Assembly: GCF_024436035.1 (NCBI RefSeq)
Contig: NZ_JANFNG010000022.1
Coordinates: 1-64,000 of the forward strand
From: Streptomyces humicola
GTDB lineage: Bacteria; Actinomycetota; Actinomycetes; Streptomycetales; Streptomycetaceae
Reading direction: 5' to 3'
DNA: 64,000 nucleotides
Position numbers and translations under genes: made by a program. The notes under the pieces were generated by a model. It saw only the letters and a list, made by a program, of their open reading frames with translations. It did not search any database and had not been told where the DNA came from. Positions 54,383 to 62,820 of this stretch are shown in pieces. Every line of letters starts with the position of its first letter. Position 1 is the first letter of the stretch.

Positions 54383-55314
54383 ACCATCCGCCGAACACTC
54401 AGGGACCCGACCAGACCATGCCGACCGTCTACCTGTCGTCCATCGGCCACGTCCACGGCGAGCCGCGTGAGGTGTCGGAACTCGACGCGCTGCTGCCCGC
54501 GCCCGCTCCGGCCGGCGGCGGACTGGCCACCTACCGGGCCAGCGACCTGGACACCTGGGAGCTGGCGGCGCTGGCCGCCGAACACACCCTGCTCGGCTGC
54601 CCGTCTTCCCCCGACGTCCTGCTGTACGTGACCCAGAACGACGCCGACACCGTCGACTCGCTGGCCCGCCTGATGTACCGGCTCGGCCTGCTGGACGTTG
54701 AGCACCTGGTGGTCGCCGGGCACGACTGCGGCAACTTTGGCCCGTCACTGCGCGTCGCCATGGATCTGCTGCGCGATCCGGCCCGCGAGCGGGTGCTCCT
54801 CGTGCTGGCCGACCGGGCCGGCAGCGCCCGTCGCCGGGTGATGGCCAACGGGATGTCGGTGTTCAGCGACGGTGCGGCGGCCTGCCTGGTGACCGCGCGG
54901 GAGCCCGGGGGCGGCGGCCCGCGATTCGCCGTGGAGGCGGTCGCGACGCGCACCCGGGTGCGGCCGGACGCCGGCGACGGCGCCCAGGCGGGCATTCTCG
55001 CGACGGTGGAACTGGCCCGCGGGAGCGTCTCCGACCTGGCACGGATCACCGGCCTGGCGGTCATGGAGTACGACCACGTGATGTTCGCCAACTACCGTAC
55101 GGACTCACAGCAGTTCCTCGCCCAGGCCATGGGATTCCCGCCGGAGAGACTGCTGCTCGGCTCCGTCGGCCGGCTTGCGCACTGCTTCTCCGCCGACATC
55201 CTGGTCACCCTGGACGAGCAGTACACGACCGGTGGGCTCGCACCCGGCAGCCGGCTGCTCGCCGCGGCGACCGGCCCGTCCTCCTGGTCGACGATCGCCC
55301 TTCGCACCCTGTGA
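54379..55314 (+). CDS. KAS III-like condensing enzyme
   Basis: 311 residues from the overlapping ATG at 54379 (or 298 from the ATG at 54418). Thiolase-fold protein with nucleophile region VAGHDCGNFGPSL (Cys117) and the C-terminal half of KAS III (EYDHVMFANYRTDSQQFLAQ, LLLGSVGRLAHCFSADILVT). The first catalytic His (HQAN in FabH) is replaced by Phe in MFAN, so decarboxylative condensation is doubtful. Such KAS III relatives in antibiotic clusters act as acyltransferases from a carrier. Coupled with the LLM fusion gene. Confidence 0.8.
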   Translation: MNHPPNTQGPDQTMPTVYLSSIGHVHGEPREVSELDALLPAPAPAGGGLATYRASDLDTWELAALAAEHTLLGCPSSPDVLLYVTQNDADTVDSLARLMYRLGLLDVEHLVVAGHDCGNFGPSLRVAMDLLRDPARERVLLVLADRAGSARRRVMANGMSVFSDGAAACLVTAREPGGGGPRFAVEAVATRTRVRPDAGDGAQAGILATVELARGSVSDLARITGLAVMEYDHVMFANYRTDSQQFLAQAMGFPPERLLLGSVGRLAHCFSADILVTLDEQYTTGGLAPGSRLLAAATGPSSWSTIALRTL

Positions 55315-55332
55315 CGTGCCCGGACCCGTCCG

Positions 55333-56556
55333 TCAGCGTGCCGGTTCCGCGACAAGCCGGTAACGTCTGATCACCTCGGCCGCCGCCGCCTCCACGCCGG
55401 CGCTGTCGGCGGCGCGCAGCAGGAAGCGGCCGCCGATGTGGTCGTAGCCCCCGTCCCCGGTGAAGACCCGGCCCACCTCGGGAAGGATCTCCCCGTAGAC
55501 CTCCGGGACCAGGTCGAGCAGCGGTGTGCGCGAGACCACCCGGGAGGGCAGCGGGCGGGGTTCCGGAACGGCCACCCAGCCGCCACCCCTGGGCTGGGGC
55601 AGTCGGGCGGGGTCGGTCGCCGGGGGCAGCCCGAGGGTGACGCGGAAGGCCTCGGCGAACAGGTCGATGCCGAACAGGTCACGGTGGATCGTCGGGATGT
55701 CGGCACCGCCGGGGCGGATACCCACCTCCAGGAAGACCAGTTCGCCGCTGTCCGCCTCGATCAGTTCCAGGTGGAATGGACCGTCGTCGAGCCCGAGCGC
55801 GTCCAGGCACCCGGCGGTGAAGGCCACGGCGCGGTCGGCGCGCGGGCCCGGGTCGATGACGGCGGAGCCCATCGGCAGGCCGTGGGCGAAGTCCAGGCAG
55901 GTGTTGAGGTAGGCGGACGCGCTGACGAAGTGGAAGCCGCCGCCGCGGCGGATGCCGTCGATATGCAGCACCGTGCCGGACACGTACTCCTCGCACTGGT
56001 GGTCGGCCCGGTCCACGTCCTTCAACGCGGTGCGCAGTTCCTCCAGGTCCTCGATGACGACGACGCCGCGGGAGGCCGCCTCCGCCCTGGGTTTGAGGAC
56101 CAGGGGGAGCCCGACGGCCTCGGCCACGGATTCGGCGCTGCTGCCTTCGTCCAGTGCCACGAAGGCGGGCACCCGCAGCCCCGCCGCGGCGACCGCCTGC
56201 TTCATCGTCGGCTTGTCCTTGAACCGGCGGACGAAGTCCTCACGCCAGCCGGGGACTTCGAGGTCCGCGCGCAGCCGGGCGGTGGCGATCACGTCGCGCT
56301 CGGAGATGCCGACCACGCCGTCGAACGGCCCGTGCTTGGCCATCAACGCCTCCGCCTTGGCCAGCAGCGTGTCGTGGCCGAGGCTGTCGACGACGACGGT
56401 GTCGAGCGCGGCCGAGCGGTCGATGACCGGCAGCCCGGCAGGCAGCGTCACAAAGGCCAGCCTGCAGTCGATACCGGCGGCGAACCTCTGGTAGTGACCG
56501 CATTCATCGTCGAAACGGTTGATCACCAGATACTGGGGAATGCGGTGGTCAGACAC
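55333..56556 (-). CDS. ATP-grasp ligase
   Basis: 407 residues. Pre-ATP-grasp domain (YLVINRFDDECGHYQRFAAG, FDGVVGISERDVIATARLRA), ATP-grasp core (FKDKPTMKQAVAAAGLRVPA, GLPLVLKPRAEAASRGVVVI, CEEYVSGTVLHIDGIRRGGG, LELIEADSGELVFLEVGIRP) and a C-terminal cap. It forms an amide by activating a carboxylate with ATP, as in dapdiamide or rhizocticin ligases. Partner residues unknown. It overlaps the small ATP-grasp-like gene by eight bases, pointing to a joint role, and converges on the KAS III-like gene. Confidence 0.88.
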   Translation of the reverse strand: MSDHRIPQYLVINRFDDECGHYQRFAAGIDCRLAFVTLPAGLPVIDRSAALDTVVVDSLGHDTLLAKAEALMAKHGPFDGVVGISERDVIATARLRADLEVPGWREDFVRRFKDKPTMKQAVAAAGLRVPAFVALDEGSSAESVAEAVGLPLVLKPRAEAASRGVVVIEDLEELRTALKDVDRADHQCEEYVSGTVLHIDGIRRGGGFHFVSASAYLNTCLDFAHGLPMGSAVIDPGPRADRAVAFTAGCLDALGLDDGPFHLELIEADSGELVFLEVGIRPGGADIPTIHRDLFGIDLFAEAFRVTLGLPPATDPARLPQPRGGGWVAVPEPRPLPSRVVSRTPLLDLVPEVYGEILPEVGRVFTGDGGYDHIGGRFLLRAADSAGVEAAAAEVIRRYRLVAEPAR

Positions 56557-56920
56557 AGCGCACCATGTCCTCGATGCGGGCCCGGCGCTCCAGGGCCTCG
56601 GGGTAGGCGTCGGCGACGAACAGCGCGCAGCCGAGCCGGCAGCGGAAGTCTCCGTACGGCTGCAGCGTGTCGCCCGGTCCGGCGGTCATGCTCACCTCCT
56701 GGACGAAGTCGGCCTCTCGCAGGCGTTCCAGGACGTCGACGGCGGTCAGCACCCGGTCCGGCAGGACGCGCTCCTCGCGGTTGTAGAAGGCGACCACGGT
56801 TTCCAGCCCGAGGTCGTGTGCCGCGTACATCAGGTCGAACGCCGAGGTCGTCGGTTCGACAATGAGCACTCGCTTGCGGTCGTGCGAAGATGTGTCAGGC
56901 ATCCCGTCAGCCCCCGTCAC
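56549..56920 (-). CDS. Short ATP-grasp-like protein lacking the core
   Basis: 123 residues (or 117 from the ATG at 56902). The start KRVLIVEPTTSAFDLMYAAH has the Rossmann pattern of pre-ATP-grasp domains, and the end FVADAYPEALERRARIEDMV resembles the extreme C-terminus of such ligases, but the ATP-binding middle is absent. Could be a deletion product, or a small subunit or substrate-binding helper of the ligase whose gene it overlaps. Confidence 0.55.
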   Translation of the reverse strand: MTGADGMPDTSSHDRKRVLIVEPTTSAFDLMYAAHDLGLETVVAFYNREERVLPDRVLTAVDVLERLREADFVQEVSMTAGPGDTLQPYGDFRCRLGCALFVADAYPEALERRARIEDMVRCV

Positions 56921-56953
56921 TCTGTCGAGATCACTGCCGTGGCCGATCCGGCG

Positions 56954-58033
56954 CTACTTCGTCCCGGTGCTGAGCCCGTGTTCGTACGAGAGTCCGGCGG
57001 TCGTCCGCACGTCGTTGAAGCCGGCCCGGCGCAGCCACTCCTCGTAGTCGCGGGCCGGGTACGCCATTCCGCGGCCACTGGCCAGCACGTTGAAGTACAG
57101 GCCGAGGCGGGCGCCGAAGATGCCGTCGGTCTCGTCGTCGGAGACGTTGTAGCCGTAGGCGAGGACCCGTCCGCCCGCGGGCAGGGCGTCATACGCCTTG
57201 CCCAGCAGGTGCATGATCTCCTTCTCGGAGAAGATCTCCAGCACATGGCTGAAGAGCACGGCGTCGGTGCCGCCGGGGAAGTCGTCCTGGAACATGTCGC
57301 CGGGGTGCAGATCGACCCGGTCGGGGAAGCTCGTCGCTGCCCGGTCGAGTCGGGAGACGCTCGGCATGTCGAACACGGTGCACTTCAGGCCGGGGTAGCG
57401 CGCGGCGAGCCGGGCCGACGTGGTGCCGTCGCCGCCGCCCACGTCCAGCAGGTGCCGCACCGAGGCGAACTCCGGTTGACAGACCAGCGAGTCGACCGAG
57501 CGCAGCGTGAAGGCGCTCATCGCCCGGTGGAAGACCGCTTCCAGCTGCGGGTTGTGCGCCAGCCGCTGATAGAGCGTGGGCTCGTCGCCGGGGTGGTCGG
57601 CGAGGGCGGTGTTGGTGCCGCCGCGCAGGGCCGTGGTCATCTGGCCGAAGGCCGGGTAGTAGATCTCTTTCCAGCCGATCAGTATGTGCGCCCAGCTGTC
57701 CTCCGCGTCCGAGGCCAGCAGGTCGCTCGCGACCGGGGAGTTGACGTACCCGCCGTCCTCGCGGCGCACCAGCCCGGTGGTGCAGACCGCCTGCAGCAGG
57801 ACGCGCAGCTGGTGGGCCGGGACGCCGGTCGCCGAGCCGATCCGCTCCGCGTCGCAGCCTGGCTGCTCGGCGAGGAGGCGGAAGATGCCGAGTTCGACCG
57901 CCGTGGTTACCGCGTTGAACAGGGCTGGTGCGTTTACCAGGAAATGAAACCGGTCCAGAACGGGATCGTCGTCCCCGTGCGGATTGGTCACGTTTGTCCT
58001 TAATCGAACGTTGGGCTTGATGACGGTCTCCAT
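56954..58033 (-). CDS. O-methyltransferase (plant-type/Methyltransf_2 family)
   Basis: 359 residues (a GTG at 57991 with AGGA upstream may be the true start, giving 345). N-terminal winged-helix dimerisation part (ALFNAVTTAVELGIFRLLAE, VPAHQLRVLLQAVCTTGLVR), then the SAM domain: HLLDVGGGDGTTSARLAARY (motif I), VDLHPGDMFQDDFPGGTDAV, FSHVLEIFSEKEIMHLLGKA. These enzymes methylate phenolic hydroxyls of aromatic polyketides. A dihydroxyphenyl group made by dpgA-C is the obvious candidate. Head-to-head with dpgA, sharing a promoter region. Confidence 0.88.
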   Translation of the reverse strand: METVIKPNVRLRTNVTNPHGDDDPVLDRFHFLVNAPALFNAVTTAVELGIFRLLAEQPGCDAERIGSATGVPAHQLRVLLQAVCTTGLVRREDGGYVNSPVASDLLASDAEDSWAHILIGWKEIYYPAFGQMTTALRGGTNTALADHPGDEPTLYQRLAHNPQLEAVFHRAMSAFTLRSVDSLVCQPEFASVRHLLDVGGGDGTTSARLAARYPGLKCTVFDMPSVSRLDRAATSFPDRVDLHPGDMFQDDFPGGTDAVLFSHVLEIFSEKEIMHLLGKAYDALPAGGRVLAYGYNVSDDETDGIFGARLGLYFNVLASGRGMAYPARDYEEWLRRAGFNDVRTTAGLSYEHGLSTGTK

Positions 58034-58302
58034 GCCGCCATGCCGCGAAGGTCATGCCATAACGAAAAGGACTCCGTTCGTGATCTTAAGAAAATGGCGT
58101 GCCGGGCGTCAACGGCGCCCCTCTGTGACGCAGGTCACGATGGGCCACTCGTTGCGACGGTCAAATCCGTGTGCTTGCATGAATGAGCGGTTGTGATGCC
58201 CGATCCGGAATTGATTATTTCCTGGCTGCCGGCGGCCGGCGCGGGCATCGTTTCGGGGAATACGATGGGCTCCTTGACACGGAGTTTTGCGGGGGACGAG
58301 AC

Positions 58303-59430
58303 GTGGCACAGATGGTTCACTCGCGGCGCACGGCACCAGTGGGAATCGGTGAAGAGACCGGGGAGTTATTCCCCAGAATCATGGGTGTCGGCACGGCCTG
58401 GCCGGATACCTCCTACACCCAGCAGGAAATGCTGGACACTTTTGGCATCACCGACCCGCGGGTGAGATCGGTATTTCTGAACAGCGCCATCGAACGGCGC
58501 GGACTCACCCTGCCCCCGCTGGCCGCGGACGGCTCGCCGGTTGTCGAGACCCAGGGGGAATTGCTGCGGAAGCATGTGCGCAGCGGTCTGGCCATGGGGC
58601 GCGAGGCCGTCACCAGATGCCTCGCGGACGCCGGAGCCGAGGTGGCGGACATCCGCTACCTGTGCTGTGTCACTTCGACCGGGTTCGCGACGCCCGGCTT
58701 CTCAGCCCTGCTGCTGAAATCCCTGGGCATCGAACCGTACTGCGCGCGGCTGGACGTGGTCGGCATGGGCTGCAACGCCGGGCTCAACGCCCTGACAGCC
58801 GTGGCCGGCTGGGCCGGCGCGCACCCCGGCGATCTCGCGCTGATGGTCTGCATCGAGGCGTGCTCCGCCGCCTATGTCTTCGATGGAACCATGCGCTCTT
58901 CCGTCGTCAACAGCCTCTTCGGTGACGGGTCTGCGGCCGTCGCCGTGCGCGCGGCCCCGGCACCCGCCGACCCCGAGAGCGATCCGGCCGGTGCGGCGAT
59001 CCTGCGCTTCTCCAGCCGCATCATCCCGGACGCCATCGACGCCATGCGCTACGACTGGGATGACGACCACGGCAAGTTCAGCTTCTCTCTGGACCCGCAG
59101 GTGCCCTACGTCGTCGGGGCGCACGCCGAACTCTCCCTCTCCAGGCTCCTGGACGGCACCGGTCTGCAGCCCTCCGACATCGCCCACTGGATCGTGCACT
59201 CCGGGGGGAAGAAGGTCATCGACTCGGTTCGGGTGAACCTCGGACTGACCCGTCACGACGTGCGGCACACCATCGGGGTGCTGCGCGACCACGGCAACGT
59301 CTCCAGCGGGTCATTCCTGTTCTCCTACCGTCGGCTGCTCGACGAGGGATGCATCGAACCGGGCGACTACGGCGTCCTGATGACCATGGGACCGGGATCA
59401 ACCATCGAGATGGCCTTGGTGGGATGGTGA
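58303..59430 (+). CDS. dpgA: 3,5-Dihydroxyphenylacetyl-CoA synthase, type III PKS
   Basis: 375 residues from the GTG at 58303, placed behind GGGGGA; the frame is open further upstream but without similarity. Condenses four malonyl-CoA into 3,5-dihydroxyphenylacetyl-CoA. Catalytic triad Cys157 (GMGCNAGLNAL), His299 (WIVHSGG) and Asn332 (DHGNVSSGS) of chalcone-synthase-like enzymes. DpgA-type sequence throughout (RSVFLNSAIERRGLTLPP, DAMRYDWDDDHGKFSFSLDP, GDYGVLMTMGPGSTIEMAL). Starts an operon dpgA-dpgB-dpgC-aminotransferase-P450 with start/stop overlaps at each junction. Confidence 0.95.
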   Translation: MAQMVHSRRTAPVGIGEETGELFPRIMGVGTAWPDTSYTQQEMLDTFGITDPRVRSVFLNSAIERRGLTLPPLAADGSPVVETQGELLRKHVRSGLAMGREAVTRCLADAGAEVADIRYLCCVTSTGFATPGFSALLLKSLGIEPYCARLDVVGMGCNAGLNALTAVAGWAGAHPGDLALMVCIEACSAAYVFDGTMRSSVVNSLFGDGSAAVAVRAAPAPADPESDPAGAAILRFSSRIIPDAIDAMRYDWDDDHGKFSFSLDPQVPYVVGAHAELSLSRLLDGTGLQPSDIAHWIVHSGGKKVIDSVRVNLGLTRHDVRHTIGVLRDHGNVSSGSFLFSYRRLLDEGCIEPGDYGVLMTMGPGSTIEMALVGW

Positions 59431-60182
59431 CGGAAGGAATCGCCGCCGCGATGGCAACGGAACTGGAACTCAGCGAACTGCCCGACGGACTCGGCCTGAT
59501 GGTGCGGTTCGACGGGCAGCGGTCCGTCGCGGAGCTGACATCGGCCGTCAACACGGTCTGCGCGCGGGCGGAGAGCGGTGACGAGCAGACCGTCGTGGTG
59601 CTCTGCTTCGACGCGATGTCGGCGGACTGCCGCCAGTGGCCCGGAGAGGTGGACGTCCAGCAGGTCAACCGGTGGGAGCGCGCGGTGCGCCGGCTGGAGC
59701 GGCTGCCGGCGGTCAGCATCGCCATGCTTCAGGGCACGTGCGGCGGGCCGGCCCTGGACCTGCTGCTCGCAGCCGACTTCCGCATCGGCACCTCCGACCT
59801 GCGGCTGCTGCTGCCGGTCAACGACGAGCACTTCTGGCCCGGCATGTCCGTCTACCGGCTGGTGCGGCATCTCGGCGTGGCCCGCGCCCGGCAGATCGTC
59901 CTGTGGGGCACCGACATCCCGCTGGACAAGGCGCTGGACCTGGGCCTCATCGACCACGTCGACGACGACGTAGCCGAGGCGGTGCGCACCGCCACCGTGC
60001 TCACGGGCCGGCTGTCGGGCCGGGAGATGGCCGTGCGCCGCCAACTGCTGCTGGAGGCTGCGTCGGCCGAGTACGACGACGCGGTGGGCACGCATCTGGC
60101 CGCCTGCGACCGTGAGTTGCGGCGACTGCGCGGCTCCGCGGGCCAGCTGCCGCTGGCTGCCACGGAAAGGTCCGGGTCGTGA
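59427..60182 (+). CDS. dpgB: DpgB-like enoyl-CoA hydratase family protein
   Basis: 251 residues from the GTG overlapping the dpgA stop (GTGA). Crotonase fold: SIAMLQGTCGGPALDLLLAA (oxyanion hole), FRIGTSDLRLLLPVNDEHFW, RARQIVLWGTDIPLDKALDL. In glycopeptide pathways DpgB helps DpgA release and aromatise dihydroxyphenylacetyl-CoA. No dpgD copy is seen in the window, so this one may serve both roles, or dpgD lies beyond 64 kb. Confidence 0.9.
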   Translation: MTEGIAAAMATELELSELPDGLGLMVRFDGQRSVAELTSAVNTVCARAESGDEQTVVVLCFDAMSADCRQWPGEVDVQQVNRWERAVRRLERLPAVSIAMLQGTCGGPALDLLLAADFRIGTSDLRLLLPVNDEHFWPGMSVYRLVRHLGVARARQIVLWGTDIPLDKALDLGLIDHVDDDVAEAVRTATVLTGRLSGREMAVRRQLLLEAASAEYDDAVGTHLAACDRELRRLRGSAGQLPLAATERSGS

Positions 60183-61522
60183 GCGACAGGTTCGAGGCGT
60201 TCGGGGCGCGGGCGCCCGAGTTCGACGGAGACCTGGACGGCGACCGCGCGGCACTGGCGCGGTACGCGGCCGCCGGCGAGGAACTGCTGGCGGCCCTGCC
60301 GTCCCGGCCCGGGCGCGATGCAACTCAGCGGCGCTCGGCCGAGGCGGTCCTCGCGGCCTGCCGGGCCTGCAGGCGCGACTTCCTGGGGCGGCATACCGAA
60401 GCCGTCTACGACCTGCTCACCGACGGCCGCACCCGCCAGGTCCGGCTCCCGGAGCTGGTGTACACGGCGGCCGACCGGTTCCCGGGGCTCGTGCCGACCC
60501 GCGCGCAGATGGCCGAAGAACTCGCCCGTATCCAGGCGGACAAGGACGGCAGGGAGATCGACCAGGGTGTCTTCGCTGGCGCCGTGCTGCGCTCGCCGGT
60601 GGCGGGCCGGCACCTGGTCGAGACGATGCTCACCCCCACGGAGTGCGCCCTCGACCTGCTGGAGACCTTCCGGCGCACGGGCCGGGTGGAGCTGGGGACC
60701 GTCGAGGTCGAGCGCATCGGACATGGCGCGTACCTGACGTTCCGCAACACCGGATGCCTCAACGCCGAGGACAACCGGCTGATCCGCGACCTGGAGACCG
60801 CGGTCGACCTCGCGCTGCTGGACGACGAGGTCCGGGTCGGTGTGCTGCGCGGCGGAGAGGTGGACCATCCGCGCTACCACGGCAGACGGGTCTTCAGCGC
60901 CGGCATCAACCTCAAGGACCTGCGGAACGGGGCGATCTCCCTCATCGACTTCCTGCTGGGCCGCGAACTCGGCTACATCCACAAGATGCTGCGCGGTCTG
61001 CTGGTGGACCCGGCCCCGGGCGCTTGGTCGGACCGCACGGTCAGCAAGCCGTGGGTAGCCGCGGTCGACTCCTTCGCCATCGGCGGCGGGATGCAGCTCC
61101 TGCTGGTGATGGACCGGGTCATCGCCGAGACGGACGCCTATTTCAGCCTGCCGGCCGCGGAGGAGGGCATCGTGCCGGGCCTGGGCAATCTGCGGCTGAC
61201 CCGGCTGACCGGAGCCCGGCCGGCCCGCCGGATCATCCTCGGCGGCGCACGGATCGCGGCCGGCGACCCACAGGCGGACCTGCTGTGCGACGAGGTCGTG
61301 TCCGCCGGGGAGATGGCCGGCGCAGTCGAGCGCGCGGTGCGCGAACTCGGCGTTCCGGCCGTCGCGACCAACCGCCGGATGCTCAACCTCGCCGAGGAGC
61401 CGGTGGATCTCTTCCGCGAGTATCTGGCCGAGTTCGCGGTCGCCCAGGTGGCCCGGGCGTACAGCGACGATGTCCTGGCCAAGGTCGAGCGGCGCTGGCA
61501 GCGGTCACAGGCTCGCGGATGA
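60179..61522 (+). CDS. dpgC: 3,5-Dihydroxyphenylacetyl-CoA 1,2-dioxygenase
   Basis: 447 residues, starting with GTG inside the dpgB stop. Cofactor-free oxygenase of the crotonase superfamily: converts dihydroxyphenylacetyl-CoA and O2 to 3,5-dihydroxyphenylglyoxylate. Helical N-terminal domain, then the DpgC landmarks NTGCLNAEDNRLIRDLETAV, HPRYHGRRVFSAGINLKDL, LGYIHKMLRGLLVDP, VDSFAIGGGMQLLLVMDRVI, AEEGIVPGLGNLRLTRLTGA. Full length. Confidence 0.95.
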   Translation: MSDRFEAFGARAPEFDGDLDGDRAALARYAAAGEELLAALPSRPGRDATQRRSAEAVLAACRACRRDFLGRHTEAVYDLLTDGRTRQVRLPELVYTAADRFPGLVPTRAQMAEELARIQADKDGREIDQGVFAGAVLRSPVAGRHLVETMLTPTECALDLLETFRRTGRVELGTVEVERIGHGAYLTFRNTGCLNAEDNRLIRDLETAVDLALLDDEVRVGVLRGGEVDHPRYHGRRVFSAGINLKDLRNGAISLIDFLLGRELGYIHKMLRGLLVDPAPGAWSDRTVSKPWVAAVDSFAIGGGMQLLLVMDRVIAETDAYFSLPAAEEGIVPGLGNLRLTRLTGARPARRIILGGARIAAGDPQADLLCDEVVSAGEMAGAVERAVRELGVPAVATNRRMLNLAEEPVDLFREYLAEFAVAQVARAYSDDVLAKVERRWQRSQARG

Positions 61523-62820
61523 CGGAGGACACGGCCTTGTTCGACGCCGCCGACCTGCACGGCTCACTGCGCGACCCACTCCTCGGATCGCTGGGCTTCC
61601 TCAACGAGGTGATGGGCCGTTACCCGGAGGCCATCTCCTTCGCGCCCGGGGCACCGCATCCGGACACCCTGGAGAGCGTCGATCTCACCGCCTGCGTCGA
61701 CCGGTTCGTCGACCACGAGGTGGCCCTCGGCGCCACCCCCGGCCAGGCACGGCGAAGGGTGTACGAGTACGGGCCGAGCCGCGGTCTCATCAACGGGCTC
61801 GTCAGCGAGGCGCTGCGCCGGGACCACGGGATCGAAGCCGGCCCGGAGAGCCTGGTCATCACGGCCGGGGCGCAGGAGGGGATGCTGCTGGTGCTGCGCG
61901 CGCTGTTCGCGTCGCCCCGCGATGTGCTGGCGGTCGCCAATCCCTGCTTCGTGGGCATCACCGGGTCAGCCCGTCTGCTCGACCTGGACCTGGTGAGCAT
62001 CGACGAGAGCCCGGACGGGATCGACCTCGACGGCCTGGCCGCCGCCTGCCGCGCGTGCCGGGCGGCAGGCCGGTCGGTGCGTGCGCTGTACGTGGCCCCG
62101 GACTTCTCCAACCCGGGTGGCACGACGATGTCGCCGGCCTGCCGCCGACAGCTACTCGACCTCGCTGGCCAGGAGGACTTCCTGGTCATCGAGGACAACA
62201 CCTACGGATTCACCGCGGCCACCGACCAGGCGCTGCCGCCGCTGAAGGCGCTGGACACCGACCGGCGCGTGGTGCACATCGGCACATTCGCCAAGATCGC
62301 CTTCCCCGGCGCGCGGGTCGGCTACGTGGTCGCCGACCAGCCGGTCGCCGGAGAGGTCGGCACGCATCCACTCGCCGACGACCTGGCCACGCTCAAGACC
62401 GTGGTCACGGTGAACACCTCACCGCTGTGCCAGGCGGTCATCGGCGGCCTGCTTCTGCAACATGGCGGCTCTCTTGTTGCGTTGGGCCGGCGCAAATCGG
62501 CGCTCTACCGGCGTAATCTGACACACCTGACGGATGCCCTCGACCACCACCTGGGCGAGCTGCCGCCCGCGGGCATCACATGGAACCGGCCGCGAGGCGG
62601 GTTCTTCGTCCGCATGCGGCTGCCGGTCCCGGCGGACGCCGCGCTGCTGGAGGTCTCGGCGCAGAAGTACGGGGTCCTGTGGACGCCGATGGCGCAGTTC
62701 TACCTGGACAGCTCGGGCGAACGGCAGCTGCGGCTGTCGTGCAGCTACCTCGACCCCGACCAGATCGACGAAGGGGTGCGGCGGCTGACCGCATTCGTGA
62801 AGGGAGAGGTCGGCTCATGA
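61519..62820 (+). CDS. PLP aminotransferase for the dihydroxyphenylglycine pathway
   Basis: 433 residues, overlapping dpgC as ATGA. Fold type I aminotransferase of the MocR/aspartate-like class I/II: substrate-arm YEYGPSRGLINGLVSEALRR, VITAGAQEGMLLVLRALFAS, APDFSNPGGTTMSPACRRQL, and the PLP lysine Lys259 in IGTFAKIAFPGARVGYVV. It should transaminate 3,5-dihydroxyphenylglyoxylate to 3,5-dihydroxyphenylglycine, the HpgT role in vancomycin-type clusters. Confidence 0.92.
   Translation: MTEDTALFDAADLHGSLRDPLLGSLGFLNEVMGRYPEAISFAPGAPHPDTLESVDLTACVDRFVDHEVALGATPGQARRRVYEYGPSRGLINGLVSEALRRDHGIEAGPESLVITAGAQEGMLLVLRALFASPRDVLAVANPCFVGITGSARLLDLDLVSIDESPDGIDLDGLAAACRACRAAGRSVRALYVAPDFSNPGGTTMSPACRRQLLDLAGQEDFLVIEDNTYGFTAATDQALPPLKALDTDRRVVHIGTFAKIAFPGARVGYVVADQPVAGEVGTHPLADDLATLKTVVTVNTSPLCQAVIGGLLLQHGGSLVALGRRKSALYRRNLTHLTDALDHHLGELPPAGITWNRPRGGFFVRMRLPVPADAALLEVSAQKYGVLWTPMAQFYLDSSGERQLRLSCSYLDPDQIDEGVRRLTAFVKGEVGS

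Noticed and set aside
55438-58003. Two long plus-strand frames antisense to the ATP-grasp and O-methyltransferase genes
   Set aside because: The minus-strand proteins are recognisable; these frames are not.
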